Positions 1 through 9,022 of a stretch of 64,000 bases of DNA are shown one piece after another. This DNA is from Akkermansia massiliensis (GTDB taxonomy: Bacteria > Verrucomicrobiota > Verrucomicrobiia > Verrucomicrobiales > Akkermansiaceae): positions 1,240,001-1,304,000 of the forward strand of contig NZ_JAMGSI010000001.1 of NCBI RefSeq assembly GCF_023516715.1, written 5' to 3'. How positions within the stretch are numbered: position 1 is the first letter of the stretch; every line of letters starts with the position of its first letter. The notes below the pieces were generated by a model. The model was not told where the DNA came from and made no database searches. It saw only the letters and a list, made by a program, of their open reading frames with translations. A program made the translations under genes and the position numbers.

Positions 1-483
1 GCGTTCGGGGTCCACGTCGTCGCGTGTGGAGAGGTAGTCGACGGCTGCGGAGAAATCCTCCGTATTGATATCCGGGGAAGCGACATAACGGGGTTCCCCG
101 CCGCTTTCTCCCGTATACGAGGGATCAAACGCGATCGTTAGAAAACCGCGCTCGGCCATCGTCTGGGCATAGAGCCCGGAAGATTGTTCCTTCACGGCTC
201 CGAAGGGGCCGGAAACGGCGATAGCCGGCAACTTTCCGCCAGCCTTCCGGGGGATATACAAATCCGCGGCCAGCGTAATGCCGTAGCGGTTGCGGAAGCT
301 TACCTTGCGGTGGTCTACCTTGTCGCTCTTCGGAAACACCTTGTCCCATTCCTGCGTTAAATTCAGTTGTTCGTTCATGATCCTGTCCGTGTTGGCGTTA
401 TTATTTTCAGCGGATAAGCTCCCTGCACAGCAAATGCAGGCGGAGAAAGCCGCGCAAAACCTTTTAAATGAATACCCTGTCAT
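1..483 (-). CDS. Secreted alpha/beta hydrolase, 3' part missing
   Basis: This gene runs off the left edge, so only the first 161 residues are visible. An ATG at 376-378 is possible, but the frame stays open to an ATG at 481-483 that adds a clear signal peptide (a KRF start, a hydrophobic stretch rich in Ala and Cys, then LSA before AENNN), so I chose 483. The segment GAVKEQSSGLYAQTMAERGF followed by a DxSYTGESGGEPR-type loop matches the complete hydrolase at 36717-37781, which places it in the dienelactone-hydrolase/YcjY-like group. The nucleophile elbow lies outside the window. It starts 24 bp after the aldo/keto reductase stop, so the two are probably one transcript. Substrate unknown. Confidence 0.8.
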   Translation of the reverse strand, partial: MTGYSFKRFCAAFSACICCAGSLSAENNNANTDRIMNEQLNLTQEWDKVFPKSDKVDHRKVSFRNRYGITLAADLYIPRKAGGKLPAIAVSGPFGAVKEQSSGLYAQTMAERGFLTIAFDPSYTGESGGEPRYVASPDINTEDFSAAVDYLSTRDDVDPER

Positions 484-507
484 CTTTCTAATACTTAAGG
501 TGAATTA

Positions 508-1353
508 TTACTTTCCGTAATTGATCAGGTACAGGACTGACTCCGGGTCCTGATGGCACAGGAAAAGGCTCTCTCCGCGGTCCAGCCTGGCGATGGCCCC
601 CATGTCCTCCCGGGAAAGTTCAAAGTCAAAGACGTTGAAATTCTCCTCCATCCTTTCCCGGTGGGTCGTCTTCGGAATGACGATGACGCCGCGCTGGATC
701 AGGAAGCGCAGGGCCGTCTGCGCCGGAGCCTTGCCGTACTTCTCTCCGATGTCCTTCAGCACCGGATTCGTGAAAAATCCATTGCGGCCTTCCGCGAAGG
801 GCCCCCAGGATTCCATCCTGGTACCGTACTTCGCCATCAGCTCCCGGGCCTTCACCTGCTGGTTGAACACGTGCGTTTCCACCTGGTTGACGGCGGGCTT
901 GATCTCGCAGAACTCCGCCAGGTCCACAAAACGGTCCGGATAAAAATTGCTCACGCCGATGGCGCGGACCTTTCCGGCCCGGTTAGCCTCTTCCATGGCC
1001 CGGTAAGTGCCGTAATAATCGTTGAAGGGCTGGTGGATGAGCAGCAGGTCCACGTAATCCGTGCGCAGCTTGCGCAGGGACTCGTCAATGGAAGCCTTCG
1101 CCTTTTCATACCCGCCGTTGGTAATCCACACCTTCGTGGTGAGGAACAATTCCTCGCGCGGCACCCCGCTCTTCTCCGCCGCGCGGCCTACGGCCTCCTC
1201 ATTGCCGTAAATCTGGGCCGTATCAATGGAACGGTAGCCGGCGCCGATCGCGTCCAGCACGCAGCGCTCGCACTCTGCGGCGTCGGGAATCTGAAAAACT
1301 CCAAAGCCCAAGATGGGCATGACAACTCCGTTGTTTAATGTAACTTCTTCCAT
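508..1353 (-). CDS. Aldo/keto reductase (2,5-diketogluconate reductase-like)
   Basis: NADPH-dependent carbonyl reductase of the aldo/keto reductase superfamily, 281 residues, the usual length for the short bacterial AKR5-type enzymes. The catalytic tetrad is visible: Asp44, Tyr49 (DTAQIYGNE), Lys74 (TTKVW) and His107 (LLLIHQP). The C-terminal cofactor segment [13 protein letters not shown] is also present. It sits between the flavoprotein gene at 1535-2227 and the hydrolase at 1-483, all on the same strand. The start ATG follows an A-rich leader with no good Shine-Dalgarno. Family certain; substrate not inferable. Confidence 0.93.
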   Translation of the reverse strand: MEEVTLNNGVVMPILGFGVFQIPDAAECERCVLDAIGAGYRSIDTAQIYGNEEAVGRAAEKSGVPREELFLTTKVWITNGGYEKAKASIDESLRKLRTDYVDLLLIHQPFNDYYGTYRAMEEANRAGKVRAIGVSNFYPDRFVDLAEFCEIKPAVNQVETHVFNQQVKARELMAKYGTRMESWGPFAEGRNGFFTNPVLKDIGEKYGKAPAQTALRFLIQRGVIVIPKTTHRERMEENFNVFDFELSREDMGAIARLDRGESLFLCHQDPESVLYLINYGK

Positions 1354-1534
1354 AACTGTTTTTGTTTTTTATTGTTATTTGCTTCAGGATAAAAACTTTT
1401 TTTGCATCTGTCTGAATGACTGTGTTTAATATTTTCCGTAACGGCTTGCGAAGCGGCATCTGTGAATTGATCCGCTGTAAGATGATGTGCCGTGATTATT
1501 CAACTTTTAAATTGTACATATCTTGTTATGAAAT

Positions 1535-2227
1535 TTATTTCAAACGGCCCAATAGCCACGCTATATTCTGACCGAGATTTTTCATATTCGCGACGGCTTC
1601 TTCATCTTTCATCGCCTCACCGGGCAGACGGCCATAAGCGATGTTCCAATAAGTAGAGCCTGCAACAAACATTTCCTTGTTCAGGAAGAAATGGTTGATC
1701 GTGTCGATCGCGTTCATGGCCCCGGCACGGCGGGCAACCGCAACCGCTCCACCTACTTTGTGGCGGAACATCCCCGGATTTGTGTCGCTCACCACGCTGG
1801 CCCTTTCGATAACCGCTTTCAGTGTGGACGAGACATCTGCCGAATAGGTGGAAGACCCCAGGATAATGGCATCCGCTTTCACCATCTTATCATACAATTC
1901 CTGGAAAATATCATTGCCGAATACGCAGTTCCCTCTCCCTGCACAGCCGAAACACGCCTTGCAGGCGTTGACCGTGGAACCAGCCAATTGGACATGTTCC
2001 GTCTCATATCCTTCTTTTCCCAATTCTGCCAAGACTACATTCAGCATATCTGCCGTATTTCCGTCTTTCCGTGAACTGCCGTTGATTGCCAGTGCTTTCA
2101 TTTTCCGCTCTTTGTGTGCACTATTGGATAATCCCGGCACATCGGCGGCATTTGCGGCGGCGATGACGAGCCCCATCCCTCCTGCGGTTGCCCCACCCAT
2201 CTTTCTGAGCGCTTCGCGCCGTGTCAT
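1535..2227 (-). CDS. Flavodoxin-like NAD(P)H-dependent FMN oxidoreductase with Tat-type signal
   Basis: A 230-residue protein that begins TRREALRK, a twin-arginine motif, followed by a Gly/Ala-rich hydrophobic segment ending near ANAADV, so export by the Tat system is likely. The mature part begins MKALAINGSSRKDGNT, the phosphate-binding loop of the flavodoxin/NADPH-dependent FMN reductase fold. It then has a cysteine cluster (CKACFGCAGRGNC) shared with iron-sulfur flavoproteins and the GSSTYSADVSS segment near the FMN. I chose the ATG at 2227 because an AGGGA lies eight bases upstream and it puts RR at the N-terminus. ATG 2245 and TTG 2251 are in frame upstream. A cytoplasmic homologue is at 9023-9559. 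Confidence 0.85.
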   Translation of the reverse strand: MTRREALRKMGGATAGGMGLVIAAANAADVPGLSNSAHKERKMKALAINGSSRKDGNTADMLNVVLAELGKEGYETEHVQLAGSTVNACKACFGCAGRGNCVFGNDIFQELYDKMVKADAIILGSSTYSADVSSTLKAVIERASVVSDTNPGMFRHKVGGAVAVARRAGAMNAIDTINHFFLNKEMFVAGSTYWNIAYGRLPGEAMKDEEAVANMKNLGQNIAWLLGRLK

Positions 2228-2321
2228 ATGCTTTTCCCTGCTCATTTCCAACTATGTCTAGGATTCCAAATTTACATCATATCCTCATCCGGCATCCGTA
2301 CCCGGTCTCCTGTGAACATCA

Positions 2322-3335
2322 TCACCAATGAACGCCCTGCTGCGGTTCCAGCTCCTTCAGCGCATACTTCCTGGTACCCAGGCCTATCTGTTCGGCATAA
2401 TCCACCGTGTGCCGCCCATGACGGCTTTCAATGCGCTCGATCAGGGGTTTGCTGTTGTCTCCGGCGGAAGGCTTGACGGCGTAAACGAGGTCCAGGCAGG
2501 CCTGGTCCAGCGCCACCGGGTCAAGGGAAGCCAGAATGCCGATGTCCTTCATCTCCGGGTCATGGGGGTGGGCATCGCAATCGCAGTCAATGGACAGCTT
2601 GTTCATCACGTTGATATACAGAATCCTGTCCCCGAAGTAATCGGCCACCGCCTGAGCGGAGGCGGCCATGGACTCCAGAAAGTCGTCCTGCGCGGCCAGA
2701 TTGTTCCACACGGCGGCAACGTCCCGCGTTTTTCCGGCGGAATGGATGTACGCCTTGCCGCTTGCGGAAGCCACGCCGATGGACTGGTTCTTGATCACGC
2801 CGCCGAAGCCGCCCATGGCGTGCCCCTTGAAGTGGGCCAGGTTGATCATGAAATCGTAGTTCTTCAGATGGCTCCCCACGATGTCGTATTCCAGGTGCTT
2901 CCTGTCCTTTACCGGGATGGTGAACTCTCCCTCCGCGTCCATGATGTCCACCCTGGCAATGTCGGAAAAACCGTGCTCCTTCGCGGCACGGAGGTGGTCC
3001 TCCGTCCGGGACCGCTTGCCGCCGTAAGCCGTATTGCACTCTACGATGGTGCCGTTCACGCGGTGCACCAGGCCCTTGATCAGGGCCGGACTCAGGAAAT
3101 TGCGGCCGCCCGGCTCCCCGGTGCTGATCTTGACGGCCGCCTTTCCCGTGGCCGGACGCCCCAGGGCCTCGTAAATCCTTACGAGAGCCTCCGGAGAAAT
3201 CTCCTTCGTCATCCATACCCTGGAAGCTCCGTTCTTCTCCGCGGCCGCGCCCAGCGCATATTCCGGCAAGGCCAGGCACGCCAGGGCCGCGGTGGAAGAC
3301 TGGAGCCACGCTCTTCTCGTCATATTGTTTCTCAT
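2322..3335 (-). CDS. DUF362 family secreted protein
   Basis: About 337 residues. The N-terminus (MTRRAWLQSSTAALACLALPEYALGAA) is a signal sequence with a twin arginine, so the protein is probably exported. The body carries the DUF362 pattern: AAVKISTGEPGG near the start, the central NLAHFKGHAMGGFGGVIKN segment, a cysteine-bearing IDCDCDAHPHDPEMKDIGIL stretch and LDPVALDQACLDLV near the end. DUF362 proteins are often linked to iron-sulfur or redox functions, but this one shows no classical ferredoxin CxxCxxC. The start could also be the ATG at 3323. It lies 76 bp downstream of the malY-like gene and may share its transcript. Exact role unknown. Confidence 0.82.
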   Translation of the reverse strand: MRNNMTRRAWLQSSTAALACLALPEYALGAAAEKNGASRVWMTKEISPEALVRIYEALGRPATGKAAVKISTGEPGGRNFLSPALIKGLVHRVNGTIVECNTAYGGKRSRTEDHLRAAKEHGFSDIARVDIMDAEGEFTIPVKDRKHLEYDIVGSHLKNYDFMINLAHFKGHAMGGFGGVIKNQSIGVASASGKAYIHSAGKTRDVAAVWNNLAAQDDFLESMAASAQAVADYFGDRILYINVMNKLSIDCDCDAHPHDPEMKDIGILASLDPVALDQACLDLVYAVKPSAGDNSKPLIERIESRHGRHTVDYAEQIGLGTRKYALKELEPQQGVHW

Positions 3336-3411
3336 GGCAACTTGATTGTTTGTTCTTGATGATCGTTCTTCGCGCTCTCTCCATTGAGACCTTTCAGGCC
3401 GCCGGACGCGT

Positions 3412-4587
3412 TCATGTTCCGGAAACGCGGCCGCCCAGCGTACGGCAGATTCTTTCCACCCCCTCAAGCAGCAGTTTCCGGGGACAGGCGATGTTCAGGC
3501 GGATGAAACAGCCCTCCGATTCCCCGTACATTTCCCCGCCGTTGACGAGCACCCGTCCCTCTTCCTCCAGCAAACGGACAATTTCCGCGGAGGAAAGCCC
3601 CAGCGCGGAGCAATCTATCCAGACCAGGTACGTTCCCTCCAGCGGCAGCACGCGGAGCTGCGGCAGGCGTTCGCCCAGCATGTCCCGGACCGTCTCGTAA
3701 TTCCCGTAAAGGTAAAGCTTCAGCTCCTCCAGCCAGTCCTCTCCGCCGTTGTAGGCCGCTTCCAGAGCATCCACGGCGAAGGAATTGACATCGCACACCT
3801 CGTTGATGTTGATGGCCTTGTCAATCTTCCTCCGGACCTCCTCATCCGCCGCGACGATATTGGCGATCTGAATGCCCGCCAGATTAAAGGCCTTGCTGGG
3901 GGAAATGCAGGTGACGGAATGGCGCAGGGCCTCCTCCGAAAGGGAGGCGAACGGCGTGTAGGGATGGCCGGGATACGTCAGTTCGCAATGAATCTCGTCA
4001 GCCACCACCAGCACGCCGTTTCTGCAGCAGATATCCGCGATCTTCTCCAGCTCCGGCCTCGTCCAGACGCGCCCGGCGGGATTGTGGGGATTGCACAGGA
4101 GCAGGAGCTTGACGGCGGGATCGGACGCCTTCCGCTCCAGGTCCTCCGCGTCAAGCGCGTACTTCCCGTTCTCGTACTTCAGCGGGCTGGTTTCCGCCAC
4201 GCACCCGTTATTGCGGATGGAGGAAAAAAAGCAATTGTACACGGGCGTCTGCACCAGCACCTTGTCCCCCGGAGCCGTCAGGGCCCGGATGATGGCGGAC
4301 AGCGCGGGCACCACCCCCGTGGTGTAAATAATCCACTCCGGACTGATCTTCCAGCCGTGGCGGCGTTCAAACCAGTTCGTGACCGCCTCATAATAGGAAT
4401 CCGGAACCCGCGTGTAGCCGAAAATGCCGTGTTCCGCCCTCTTCCGGATGGCCTCCGTCACCGCCGGAGCCGTGCGGAAATCCATGTCCGCCACCCACAT
4501 GGGCAGAATGTCCGCCCGGGGCATGGAATCCCACTTGTAGGAATTCGTTCCCCGGCGCGGCACAACGGTGTCAAAATCGTACTTCAT
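3412..4587 (-). CDS. MalY/PatB family PLP-dependent C-S lyase/aminotransferase
   Basis: 391 residues, full length for the MalY/PatB branch of fold-type I PLP enzymes, typically cystathionine beta-lyases. Visible markers are the MPRADILPMWVADMDF N-terminus, the NPHNPAGR motif at 166-173 (Asn for the cofactor), Asp197 in VVADEIHCEL, the Schiff-base Lys232 in SPSKAFNLAG, and a C-terminal Arg in CFIRLNIACP that would hold the substrate carboxylate. The start overlaps the stop of the DUF3737 gene by four bases (ATGA), so the two are translationally coupled. Probable cystathionine cleavage to homocysteine, pyruvate and ammonia; the specificity is inferred from family only. Confidence 0.9.
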   Translation of the reverse strand: MKYDFDTVVPRRGTNSYKWDSMPRADILPMWVADMDFRTAPAVTEAIRKRAEHGIFGYTRVPDSYYEAVTNWFERRHGWKISPEWIIYTTGVVPALSAIIRALTAPGDKVLVQTPVYNCFFSSIRNNGCVAETSPLKYENGKYALDAEDLERKASDPAVKLLLLCNPHNPAGRVWTRPELEKIADICCRNGVLVVADEIHCELTYPGHPYTPFASLSEEALRHSVTCISPSKAFNLAGIQIANIVAADEEVRRKIDKAININEVCDVNSFAVDALEAAYNGGEDWLEELKLYLYGNYETVRDMLGERLPQLRVLPLEGTYLVWIDCSALGLSSAEIVRLLEEEGRVLVNGGEMYGESEGCFIRLNIACPRKLLLEGVERICRTLGGRVSGT

Positions 4588-5495
4588 GCTGCTTCTCCCG
4601 ACTGCGTTTTTCCTGTTTCAATGGAGCAGTTGGCCGGAGCCTTGCAGTGCTCGTCCAGAATAACCTCCCCGTACTCTTCCGCCACGATGCGTCCGCTGCG
4701 CGGGTTCTTGACGCTGTGCACTCGCCCCTTGATTTCCGCCTGCACGGAGGAATATTCAAAACAAAGGTCCGCATCCTCCCCGAACGTGCAGTTTTCCAGC
4801 ACCAGGTTCTCCGCGTAGCACAACGCCTGCGTGCCGGAAATACGGCAATTCACCAGGCGGAGGTTTCTGGAATGCCAGCCCAGGTATTCCCCGTCCACCA
4901 CGGAATCGTACACCGTCACGTCCTCCGTATTCCAGAAGGCGTCCTTGGAATGAATCTCCGCATTCCGGATCACCACATTCCTGCAATACTGGAAGGAGTA
5001 GTTCCCGTTCAGCCGGAAACCGTCAATGTCCATATTCTCCCCGTGCATGAACAGGTAATCGCCCTTGTCCGCCTGCACGTTGCGCAGCTCCGCGTTCCGG
5101 CAGTGCCAGCAGCATTCCAGGGCGTCCGTCAGGACCACGTTCTCCAGAACCATCCCGTCCATGTCCCGGAACATCTTGGGGGCTTCCACCCGCGTATCCT
5201 TCATGCGCAGGTTCCGGGAATACCAGATGGCGGCTCGGGCGCCTTCCCTGAACAGGCAATTCTCAATCAGCAAGCCGTCGTTGTGCCAGAAAGGGTACTT
5301 TCCCCGGAACTCGCACCGTACGGCTTCAATGTCGGAGCATTCCTTCAGGGCGGACTCTCCCGGATAAATCGTGACGTCTTCCAGCCTCAGATGATGGGAG
5401 GCAAACAAGGGGCGCTCCCCCTCGTAGGAAGTATTCTTAATCATTTTTTTGGTCATGGTGATGGGTTGGTAAAATGTTCTTTTGGAATTCATCAT
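4584..5495 (-). CDS. DUF3737 family protein (beta-helix-like repeats)
   Basis: 303 residues with no signal peptide or membrane segment. It consists of repeating strand-turn units of the type 'xxLRLxNCxxSGT' (for example LRLEDVTIYPGES, LLIENCLFREGA, LVLENCTFGED), which predicts a right-handed parallel beta-helix. Aromatic and His-rich turns recur (PFWHNDG, LGWHSRN, CWHCRN). This is the DUF3737 family, usually found beside amino-acid metabolism genes and without a known activity. It is coupled by a 4-bp overlap to the downstream MalY-like lyase, which suggests a shared function. Starts at 5495, 5492 or 5456 are all possible. Confidence 0.85.
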   Translation of the reverse strand: MMNSKRTFYQPITMTKKMIKNTSYEGERPLFASHHLRLEDVTIYPGESALKECSDIEAVRCEFRGKYPFWHNDGLLIENCLFREGARAAIWYSRNLRMKDTRVEAPKMFRDMDGMVLENVVLTDALECCWHCRNAELRNVQADKGDYLFMHGENMDIDGFRLNGNYSFQYCRNVVIRNAEIHSKDAFWNTEDVTVYDSVVDGEYLGWHSRNLRLVNCRISGTQALCYAENLVLENCTFGEDADLCFEYSSVQAEIKGRVHSVKNPRSGRIVAEEYGEVILDEHCKAPANCSIETGKTQSGEAA

Positions 5496-5731
5496 ATGCG
5501 TTTAAGCGGCGGCAATCGGCATCCGGAAAAGGAAGACCGGGAAAAAGACGGGGAGCGGCATTCTCCGCATTCCTGGCCTTCTTCTTTCTTCCTTCAGGCT
5601 ATTCCTTATAGTAACTGTAATGCAAAGGATTTTTAGCATTTTCTCGTTCATCATTTGTAATGTATTCATAATTAATAAATATTAACTGTCATAAAAATCA
5701 TTTCATGAACCGTGAAATCATGAAAACAACT

Positions 5732-6742
5732 TCATTTTTCAGATTCCCGGCACGATATTCCCTTTCTGTACGCCATGGCGGCCGCAGGGGAAAGCGCGCG
5801 CCCTTTCCCGGCGGAATCTTCCGGAGGCGTTCTCCTCACCAGCGCGATGCTCCCCAGGATGACGAACAGCCCGGCCATCCGCGCCCACGTCATCCCTTCC
5901 CCTCCCGCCGCGCACCCCAGGACGACGGCCACCAGGGGGTTCACATAGGCGTGCGTCCCTACTTCCGCCGCCGGACGAACCTTCAGCAGCCAGATATAGC
6001 TGGTGTACGCCAGGACGGAGCCGAACAGCACCAGATAAAGGAGTGACAGCCACGCGGAAGCAGGAACTTCCTCCCAATCCATGTTCTCCGGCTCCTTCCG
6101 GACGAGGGCCCAGCACCAGAACATCACCCCCGCCGCGAGCATCTGCCACGCCGCCCCGCCCACATTGTTGACCGCCTCCTCCGCGCAGGAACGGTACTTG
6201 GCGTACAGCGTCCCCAAAGCCCAGGAAACGCAGCCGAAAACCAGCAGCAGGATACCGTGCGCGCCCTGGCCGCCCCCTTCCTCCCGTCCAAGCTGCTCCG
6301 CGAACAAAAGGCCCACTCCCAGGAATCCGGCCGCTATCCCCGCCAAAACGGAAATGCTCCGGAAATTCCTGCGCCACATGGGAACATCCAGCGCGATAAT
6401 CCAGATGGCCGTGGACGATGCGATGATCGCCACCAGGCTGCTGCTCAAATACTGCTGGGCCAGCATGACGACGGCCATATCCACGAAAAGGAGGATAATG
6501 CCGCTGACGGCGGACTTCCGGACCAGGGGACCCCGGAAAATATCCTCCCCCCTTGCCCGCCCGGCCAGCAGCAGAAGGAGCCCCGCCGTGCAGAAGCGCA
6601 TTCCGCCCAGCAGAAACGGAGGGAACCCCTGCAGCGCCGTCCCGATAAAATAATAGGTGGATCCCCACACCACGTAAATCATCAGATACGCGGTGATGAC
6701 TCCCAGCCGGCCCGGCGGCTCCGTGATTGGATAAACAGCCAT
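5732..6742 (-). CDS. EamA/DMT-superfamily permease
   Basis: 336 residues with about ten hydrophobic helices arranged as two EamA repeats, the drug/metabolite transporter topology (YdcZ/RhaT-like, ten TM). The first repeat holds the characteristic YVVWGSTYYFIGTAL and PPFLLGGMRF; the second has LLYLVLFGSVLAYTSYIWLL followed by AYVNPLVAVVLG, the conserved TYxNPLVAV signature. Likely an inner-membrane exporter of a small metabolite or amino acid. The hydrophilic C-terminal tail is about 30 residues. It lies 21 bp upstream of the DUF418 gene stop on the same strand, so co-transcription is plausible. Confidence 0.9.
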   Translation of the reverse strand: MAVYPITEPPGRLGVITAYLMIYVVWGSTYYFIGTALQGFPPFLLGGMRFCTAGLLLLLAGRARGEDIFRGPLVRKSAVSGIILLFVDMAVVMLAQQYLSSSLVAIIASSTAIWIIALDVPMWRRNFRSISVLAGIAAGFLGVGLLFAEQLGREEGGGQGAHGILLLVFGCVSWALGTLYAKYRSCAEEAVNNVGGAAWQMLAAGVMFWCWALVRKEPENMDWEEVPASAWLSLLYLVLFGSVLAYTSYIWLLKVRPAAEVGTHAYVNPLVAVVLGCAAGGEGMTWARMAGLFVILGSIALVRRTPPEDSAGKGRALSPAAAMAYRKGISCRESEK

Positions 6743-6763
6743 TGGAAAACCTCCATGAACTCT

Positions 6764-8083
6764 TTACTTGTTAAAAGGAGCCGCCTTCCTTCCGGGGAAA
6801 ACCGGAGTCTTCCGGAACAACCGGAGCCTTTTCCCGTACGTCAGCATGCGCCAGCCCCATTCCAGGGGGCCGAACAGGCAGAACTTCAGCCAGACGCGGC
6901 TGAACAGCGCCTGGAACAGGAAGACGGAGGCAGCTACCAGTTCCACCTGCGCCAGCCCCAGCCGGGCCCCCAGGCGGAAGCCTATTCCGTAAAACAGGAC
7001 GATGCCCAGCACGGACTGCCCGATGTAATTGGTCAGCGCCATCCGCCCGGGAGCCGCCAGCGCCCGGAACAAGGGAGCGTCCTTCCGGCGAAGGAACCAC
7101 AGGCAGAAAACGGACACATACGCCAGGCTGAGGGGAATAACGCTGACGGCATACAGGAAGGCCCCGGCCACGGGCCCGCCGCCCAGCAGGTGAAGCGCAT
7201 GGGCGGCGTACAGGAAGGAAAGGGGCAGCCCCGCCAGAAAACCGCAGCGGCATACCCTCTTCAACAGCGTCCGCCGCCTCTCCAGATTCGCATAAATTCC
7301 GTTCCTTCCCACATACAGCCCCAGCAGGAACAAGCCCAGCACCTTGAAGACGCGGTTGCTCTCCAGCAGCTCCTGGACGCGGATGAACGCCCCGGACAGG
7401 GTGAACTTCAGAACGTCGGAATAATGTTCCCCGTCCACCAGCCATCTGCCGAAATTCGCGTCCGTAATCCCGCTGAGACCGTTGAAATACCGTACTGCGC
7501 CCCCCACCGGGGCGGCGAGGTCAAACCGGTAGCCTGAAAAAACCTTCAGGGCATCCATGAGAACGGGGCAGAAAACAAGCGCGGCGGCAATCGCCAGCAG
7601 CTTTCTGTCCGGCACATTCCGGAACAGCGGCAGCAGCAGGCCGGCCAGCGCATACAGAAGCAGGATGTCCCCGCTCCACAGGAGCATCAGGTGCAGCAGC
7701 CCGATCAGGGCCAGAAGGCCCATCCTGCGGTAAAAAACGGCGATGCCGTCGCGCCCCTTCTCCATGGAATGGGACATCATGATGGAAAAGCCGATGCCGA
7801 ACAACAGGGAAAACAGGCTGTAAAACTTGCCGTCAATAAACACGTACTGGAGGAAGCGGACCACCCGGTCGATTCCGGCGGTGGGCATGGCGGAAACAAC
7901 CTCCGGACTCTGGAACGTGTACAGGGAAAACTCCGGAAAATTCGCCAGGCAGATGCCGAAAAGCGCCAGTCCCCTCAAGGCGTCTAGAATCACGGAACGC
8001 TCCCGCGTGCTGACGGGCCCCATCCTGTCAACGGGAGGCATCCGCCCCTCCTTTCCCATCACCGGGCACCGCAGCGCACGCAT
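6764..8083 (-). CDS. DUF418 family integral membrane protein (YeiB-like)
   Basis: 439 residues with about ten membrane segments. The N-terminal ERSVILDALRGLALFGICLANFP is the hallmark of YeiB-like proteins, and the C-terminal ALTNYIGQSVLGIVLFYGIGF followed by FSRVWLKFCLFGPLEWGWRMLTYGK is the DUF418 signature (PxExxxR-like, here GPLEWGWR). The biochemical function of DUF418 proteins is not established; they resemble acyltransferase-type membrane enzymes. An ATG at 8059 is an alternative start. It is upstream of the EamA permease on the same strand. Confidence 0.88.
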   Translation of the reverse strand: MRALRCPVMGKEGRMPPVDRMGPVSTRERSVILDALRGLALFGICLANFPEFSLYTFQSPEVVSAMPTAGIDRVVRFLQYVFIDGKFYSLFSLLFGIGFSIMMSHSMEKGRDGIAVFYRRMGLLALIGLLHLMLLWSGDILLLYALAGLLLPLFRNVPDRKLLAIAAALVFCPVLMDALKVFSGYRFDLAAPVGGAVRYFNGLSGITDANFGRWLVDGEHYSDVLKFTLSGAFIRVQELLESNRVFKVLGLFLLGLYVGRNGIYANLERRRTLLKRVCRCGFLAGLPLSFLYAAHALHLLGGGPVAGAFLYAVSVIPLSLAYVSVFCLWFLRRKDAPLFRALAAPGRMALTNYIGQSVLGIVLFYGIGFRLGARLGLAQVELVAASVFLFQALFSRVWLKFCLFGPLEWGWRMLTYGKRLRLFRKTPVFPGRKAAPFNK

Positions 8084-8240
8084 TCAATAAATGTTTTATT
8101 TTCATATCATTAAAAAAATCTCATGTATCTTTAATATCTTTTCTCCCAAAAAAATGAGGCAACAGGCCCCCGCCCGGGAAAAACAGCCTTCTCCCGATTC
8201 CTTAAAAAAGGAACGCTGCCCCATCCCGGAGAACCGGGAT

Positions 8241-8267
8241 AAAAACCTGCCGGACAAACCGGAAGGT
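8241..8267 (-). terminator. Intrinsic terminator after the cyclophilin-like gene
   Basis: Read on the minus strand, an imperfect stem (ACCT-CCGG pairing with CCGG-AGGT, one mismatch) is followed by TTTTTA. It begins at the stop codon of the gene at 8267-8716. Confidence 0.5.
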
Positions 8268-8716
8268 CAGCGTTTCACGTCAATGGTCACGCGGATCTTT
8301 CCGGAAACATCCAGCGCCTTCATCCCTTCCCCGTCCACGCTCCCCAGAATCACCAGGCCGCGGGACGGCTCGAAGGCCTTCCTGAAAATGCACAAATTGC
8401 CCCACGGGGCGTAATAGGCGATGGCCCCCCGGAAGGGTTTCCCCATGGCCGGAGACCCGGCGGTGGACAACTTGCCGGGCAGAGGGCTGATCTTCTCGGT
8501 ATCGCCGTAATCCTCCAGCGTCAGCGTCAGGGGAAGCCGGGCCACGAAATCCCTGGCGGCGGCATTGTCCTGAAGAGTGGCGGCAATTTCCTTTTCTCCT
8601 GCTTTAATCGTAATATTCATGGTGTTCGGGGATGGCTGGGGAGTCTCCGGCTCCGCGGCGCAACAGGGGGCAAGGAAAGCCCCTGCCGCGTACAAATATG
8701 GTAATAATTTTTTCAT
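8267..8716 (-). CDS. Secreted cyclophilin-like-fold protein
   Basis: 149 residues. The first 20 or so (KKLLPYLYAAGAFLAPCCAA) are a signal peptide; the Cys context has Pro at -1, so a lipobox is not convincing. The mature domain (INITIKAGEKEI... LPLTLTLEDYGDTEKISPLPGKL ... GAIAYYAPWGNLCIFRK) matches the small cyclophilin-like-fold family common in gut bacteria. Those proteins lack demonstrated prolyl isomerase activity and are often found near flavodoxin and aldo/keto reductase genes; here a flavoprotein and a dehydrogenase lie 300 bp upstream on the same strand. Function unknown. Confidence 0.75.
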   Translation of the reverse strand: MKKLLPYLYAAGAFLAPCCAAEPETPQPSPNTMNITIKAGEKEIAATLQDNAAARDFVARLPLTLTLEDYGDTEKISPLPGKLSTAGSPAMGKPFRGAIAYYAPWGNLCIFRKAFEPSRGLVILGSVDGEGMKALDVSGKIRVTIDVKR

Positions 8717-9022
8717 CGTCTATATTTTAATAGGAATGGCTGCCCGGCAGGATTGAACGGGACCGGGAATCCCCGCGAAGAAGGAAAAAACGGCTGCCGG
8801 CCTTCTCCGGCAACGGAAGGCGCACCACAGGCAGGAGAGAAGCCGGAAACATTGCCGGAGCTTTTCTTCCCGCGGCGCCCCCATCCCCACCCGGGAAATC
8901 GGACGCCGCGGGAAGCTGTCTCACCTATCCTCGCTGGGCGCAAAAAACATTCTATATGAAATCCGGTTGATATTATTCCATGGGCGGTTTTACGGCTGAT
9001 CTTCTTTAGTGGGGAAAAAGGC
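8717..9022. other. Intergenic region without a convincing gene
   Basis: About 300 bases of GC-rich sequence between two minus-strand genes. Short open frames exist on both strands but have low-complexity Pro/Arg/Gly translations and no homologous look. I see no tRNA, clear hairpin terminator or repeat. Confidence 0.5.
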
